A stretch of DNA of 8,322 nt, from contig DQBD01000274.1 in NCBI GenBank assembly GCA_003526065.1, forward strand, positions 10,079 through 18,400, read 5' to 3'. A model generated the notes under the pieces. That model had not been told where the DNA came from. It made no database searches and saw only the letters and a program-made list of their open reading frames with translations. This DNA is from Gammaproteobacteria bacterium. GTDB lineage: Bacteria > Pseudomonadota > Gammaproteobacteria > Immundisolibacterales > Immundisolibacteraceae. Shown one piece after another: positions 6,657 to 8,322 of this stretch; within the stretch, counting starts at the first letter, position 1; each line of letters opens with the position of its first letter. The translations under genes and the position numbers were made by a program.

Positions 6657-7450
6657 CAGGCGGCCTTCAGGTAGATGGGGCCGTACGCTTCGTTCTGGCT
6701 GAGGTCGATCAGCCGCTCGCGTACCAGCTCGAGGATGGCCAGAAAACTCACCACCACGCCGGCGCGGCCCTCATCGGCGTGCAGCAGGTCCAGCAACGGC
6801 GTGAAGCGGTCGGCGGTCAGCTGGCCGAGGATGCGGCTCATGCGTTCGCGCACCGACAGCGGTTCACGGCGCACGTGGTGGTGTGCGGTGAGCGCGCTGC
6901 GGGCCAGCACTTCGGTCATGGCGGCCAGAAGCTCGCCCAGACTCACCTGCGGTTGCGGCGGCGGCAGGTCGAGATCGGGCAGTGCCACGGCCAGCGGCAG
7001 CACGTCGCGGCCGAACTGCGGCCAGTCGGCCAGCGCCTGGCCGGCGTTGCGAAAGCGGGCGTAGTCCTGGAGGCGCCGGACCAGGGCGGCACGCGGGTCG
7101 TCCTCGGTGTCGTCTTCTGTCGGGCGGGGCAGCAACATGCGCGATTTGATTTCTGTCAGTACCGCGGCCATGACCAGATAGTCGGCGGCCAGCTCCAGGC
7201 GCAGGTCGCGCATCAGTTCGACGTAGGCCATGTACTGCACCGCCACGTCGGCAACCGGAATGTCCAGTATGTCCAGGTTCTGGCGCCGGATCAGCCACAG
7301 CAGCAGGTCGAGCGGTCCTTCGAAGGCCTCCAGGAACACCTCGAGCGCGTCCGGGGGGATGTACAGGTCCTCCGGCAGGCGCGTCAGGCGTTCGCCATGC
7401 ACCCGCGCCAGCGGCAGTTCCTGCTGGGTTGGCTCCACGGCGGCGGTCAT
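6656..7450 (-). CDS. scpA: Segregation and condensation protein A (kleisin)
   Basis: The 264-residue protein shows the bacterial kleisin pattern. The N-terminal SMC-neck-binding region carries FEGPLDLLLWLIRRQNLDILDIPV (43-66) and the helix AADYLVMAAVLTEIKSRMLLP (88-108). An acidic and Pro-rich middle follows (about 109-170) that would contact ScpB. A C-terminal winged helix ends in VVSFLAILELVRER and AYGPIYL (232-261), which binds the SMC head. About 35 residues before the FEGP block form an extension that is longer than in some relatives, so a later start is possible. The ATG at 7448-7450 was chosen because it lies 8 bases after the trpS stop and preserves the operon spacing. With ScpB and SMC it compacts and segregates the chromosome. 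Confidence 0.94.
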   Translation of the reverse strand: MTAAVEPTQQELPLARVHGERLTRLPEDLYIPPDALEVFLEAFEGPLDLLLWLIRRQNLDILDIPVADVAVQYMAYVELMRDLRLELAADYLVMAAVLTEIKSRMLLPRPTEDDTEDDPRAALVRRLQDYARFRNAGQALADWPQFGRDVLPLAVALPDLDLPPPQPQVSLGELLAAMTEVLARSALTAHHHVRREPLSVRERMSRILGQLTADRFTPLLDLLHADEGRAGVVVSFLAILELVRERLIDLSQNEAYGPIYLKAA

Positions 7451-7458
7451 CGACGTGC

Positions 7459-8322
7459 TCAGCGGTAACCCAGCCCCATGACCTGGCGCACCTCGTCCAG
7501 GGTCTCGCGCGCGACCTCGCGCGCCTGCTCGCAGCCGGCGGCGACGATTTCACGCAGCAGGCCGGGGTCGTCCTCGAACGGCTTGGCGCGCTCGCGAAAC
7601 TGCGCCAGTTCGGCCTGTACCGCTTCGATCAGCGGCTTCTTGCAATCCAGGCAGCCAATACCGGCGCTGCGGCAGCCTTCCTGCACCCAGTCCCGGCGGG
7701 CCTCGTCCGAGTAGACCTGGTGCAGGCCCCACACCGGGCACTTTTCCGGGTCGCCCGGGTCGCTGCGACGGACCCGCGCCGGGTCGGTGGGCATGGTGCG
7801 CATCTTCTGCGCCACCGTGTCCGGGTCCTCGCGCAGGGCGATGGCGTTGCCGTAGGACTTGGACATCTTGCGCCCGTCCAGGCCCGGCATCTTGGAGGTT
7901 TCGGTCAGCAGGGGCTGCGGTTCCGGCAGCACGATGATGCCCGAGCCCTCCAGGTAGCCGAGCAGCCGCTCGCGGTCGCCGATGCTGATGCCGGTCTGGC
8001 CGCGCACCAGCGCCTGGGCCACGGCCAGGGCCTCGTCGTCGCCGCGTTCCTGGTAGGCGCGGCGGTTGTCCTCGTACAGCTGCGCCTGCTTCTTGCCCAG
8101 CCGGCGCCGCGCACCCTGCACGCGCGCCTCGAAGTCCGGTTCGCGGCCGTACAGGTGGTTGAAACGCCGCGCCACCTCGCGCGTGAGTTCCAGGTGCGCC
8201 ACCTGGTCCTCGCCCACCGGCACCATCGTCGCCTTGTAGATGAGGATGTCGGCGCTTTGCAGCAGCGGATAGCCGAGGAAGCCGTAGGTGGCCAGGTCGC
8301 GCTCGCGCAGCTGCTCCTGCTG
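7459..8322 (-). CDS. trpS: Tryptophanyl-tRNA synthetase, C-terminal part (5' end outside window)
   Basis: The frame is open to the right edge of the window, so the N-terminus with the HIGH motif is missing; 287 residues are visible. The start of the fragment (YGFLGYPLLQSADILIYKATMVPVGEDQVAHLELTR) is the class I tryptophanyl-tRNA synthetase core that forms the tryptophan and ATP pocket. KMSKS is at 7855-7869 (partial residues 152-156). About 65 residues lie between HLYG and VLPEPQPLL (partial residues 61-130), where short TrpRS enzymes have only a few. After KMSKS there are four cysteines at partial residues 195, 217, 224 and 227 (Cx21Cx6Cx2C), spaced much like the [4Fe-4S] motif of Thermotoga maritima TrpRS. 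The enzyme attaches tryptophan to tRNA-Trp in the cytoplasm. It is the first visible gene of a unit with scpA, scpB and rluB. Confidence 0.95.
   Translation of the reverse strand, partial: QQEQLRERDLATYGFLGYPLLQSADILIYKATMVPVGEDQVAHLELTREVARRFNHLYGREPDFEARVQGARRRLGKKQAQLYEDNRRAYQERGDDEALAVAQALVRGQTGISIGDRERLLGYLEGSGIIVLPEPQPLLTETSKMPGLDGRKMSKSYGNAIALREDPDTVAQKMRTMPTDPARVRRSDPGDPEKCPVWGLHQVYSDEARRDWVQEGCRSAGIGCLDCKKPLIEAVQAELAQFRERAKPFEDDPGLLREIVAAGCEQAREVARETLDEVRQVMGLGYR

Noticed and set aside
5216..6674. Long plus-strand open frames opposite rluB and scpB (359 and 318 residues)
   Set aside because: They are shadows of well-supported minus-strand genes with biased composition and no recognisable motif.

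Overview
The window is a dense, GC-rich (roughly two-thirds G+C) stretch of a bacterial chromosome. It most likely comes from a gammaproteobacterium: it has oligoribonuclease, the dnaX-ybaB-recR block, an SRP RNA of the small 4.5S type with a GGAA tetraloop beside dnaX, a tRNA-Ser(GGA) with encoded CCA close to the E. coli one, and a trpS-scpA-scpB-rluB cluster. I cannot name the genus. A citramalate synthase and a non-enterobacterial type of ribosomal protein S4 suggest a lineage away from the enterics. No mobile elements, CRISPR arrays or phage genes are visible, and no stretch longer than about 300 bases lacks a gene.

Layout. On the plus strand, bases 1-1052 hold the 3' two-thirds of a citramalate synthase gene (cimA). 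Everything else lies on the minus strand. Read in its direction of transcription (right to left) the order is: trpS (5' end outside the window), scpA, scpB, rluB, an intrinsic terminator, a ribosomal protein S4 gene, tRNA-Ser(GGA), SRP RNA (ffs), dnaX, ybaB, recR, and orn. orn converges on cimA with only 3 bases between the stop codons.

How the genes fit together. trpS, scpA, scpB and rluB are separated by 8 bp, a 1-base overlap and an 11-base overlap, so they look like one translationally coupled operon joining tryptophan tRNA charging, condensin partner proteins and 23S rRNA pseudouridylation. A strong hairpin with a U-run ends this unit, but it lies only 20 nt before the S4 start codon. 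S4, tRNA-Ser, SRP RNA and dnaX then follow with no obvious promoter or U-tract terminator between them. dnaX, ybaB and recR form the familiar DNA replication/repair block. orn (RNA turnover) probably has its own promoter.

Most of the content is housekeeping. The points that deserve a second look are: an S4 gene of the PGLT/APTIPAA type, without cysteines, placed outside the usual ribosomal protein/rpoA operon and directly behind a terminator; an SRP RNA whose 3' end runs almost into the dnaX start codon, so that the dnaX initiation region lies in the SRP RNA stem; and a tryptophanyl-tRNA synthetase with four cysteines spaced like the iron-sulfur cluster motif of the Thermotoga enzyme.
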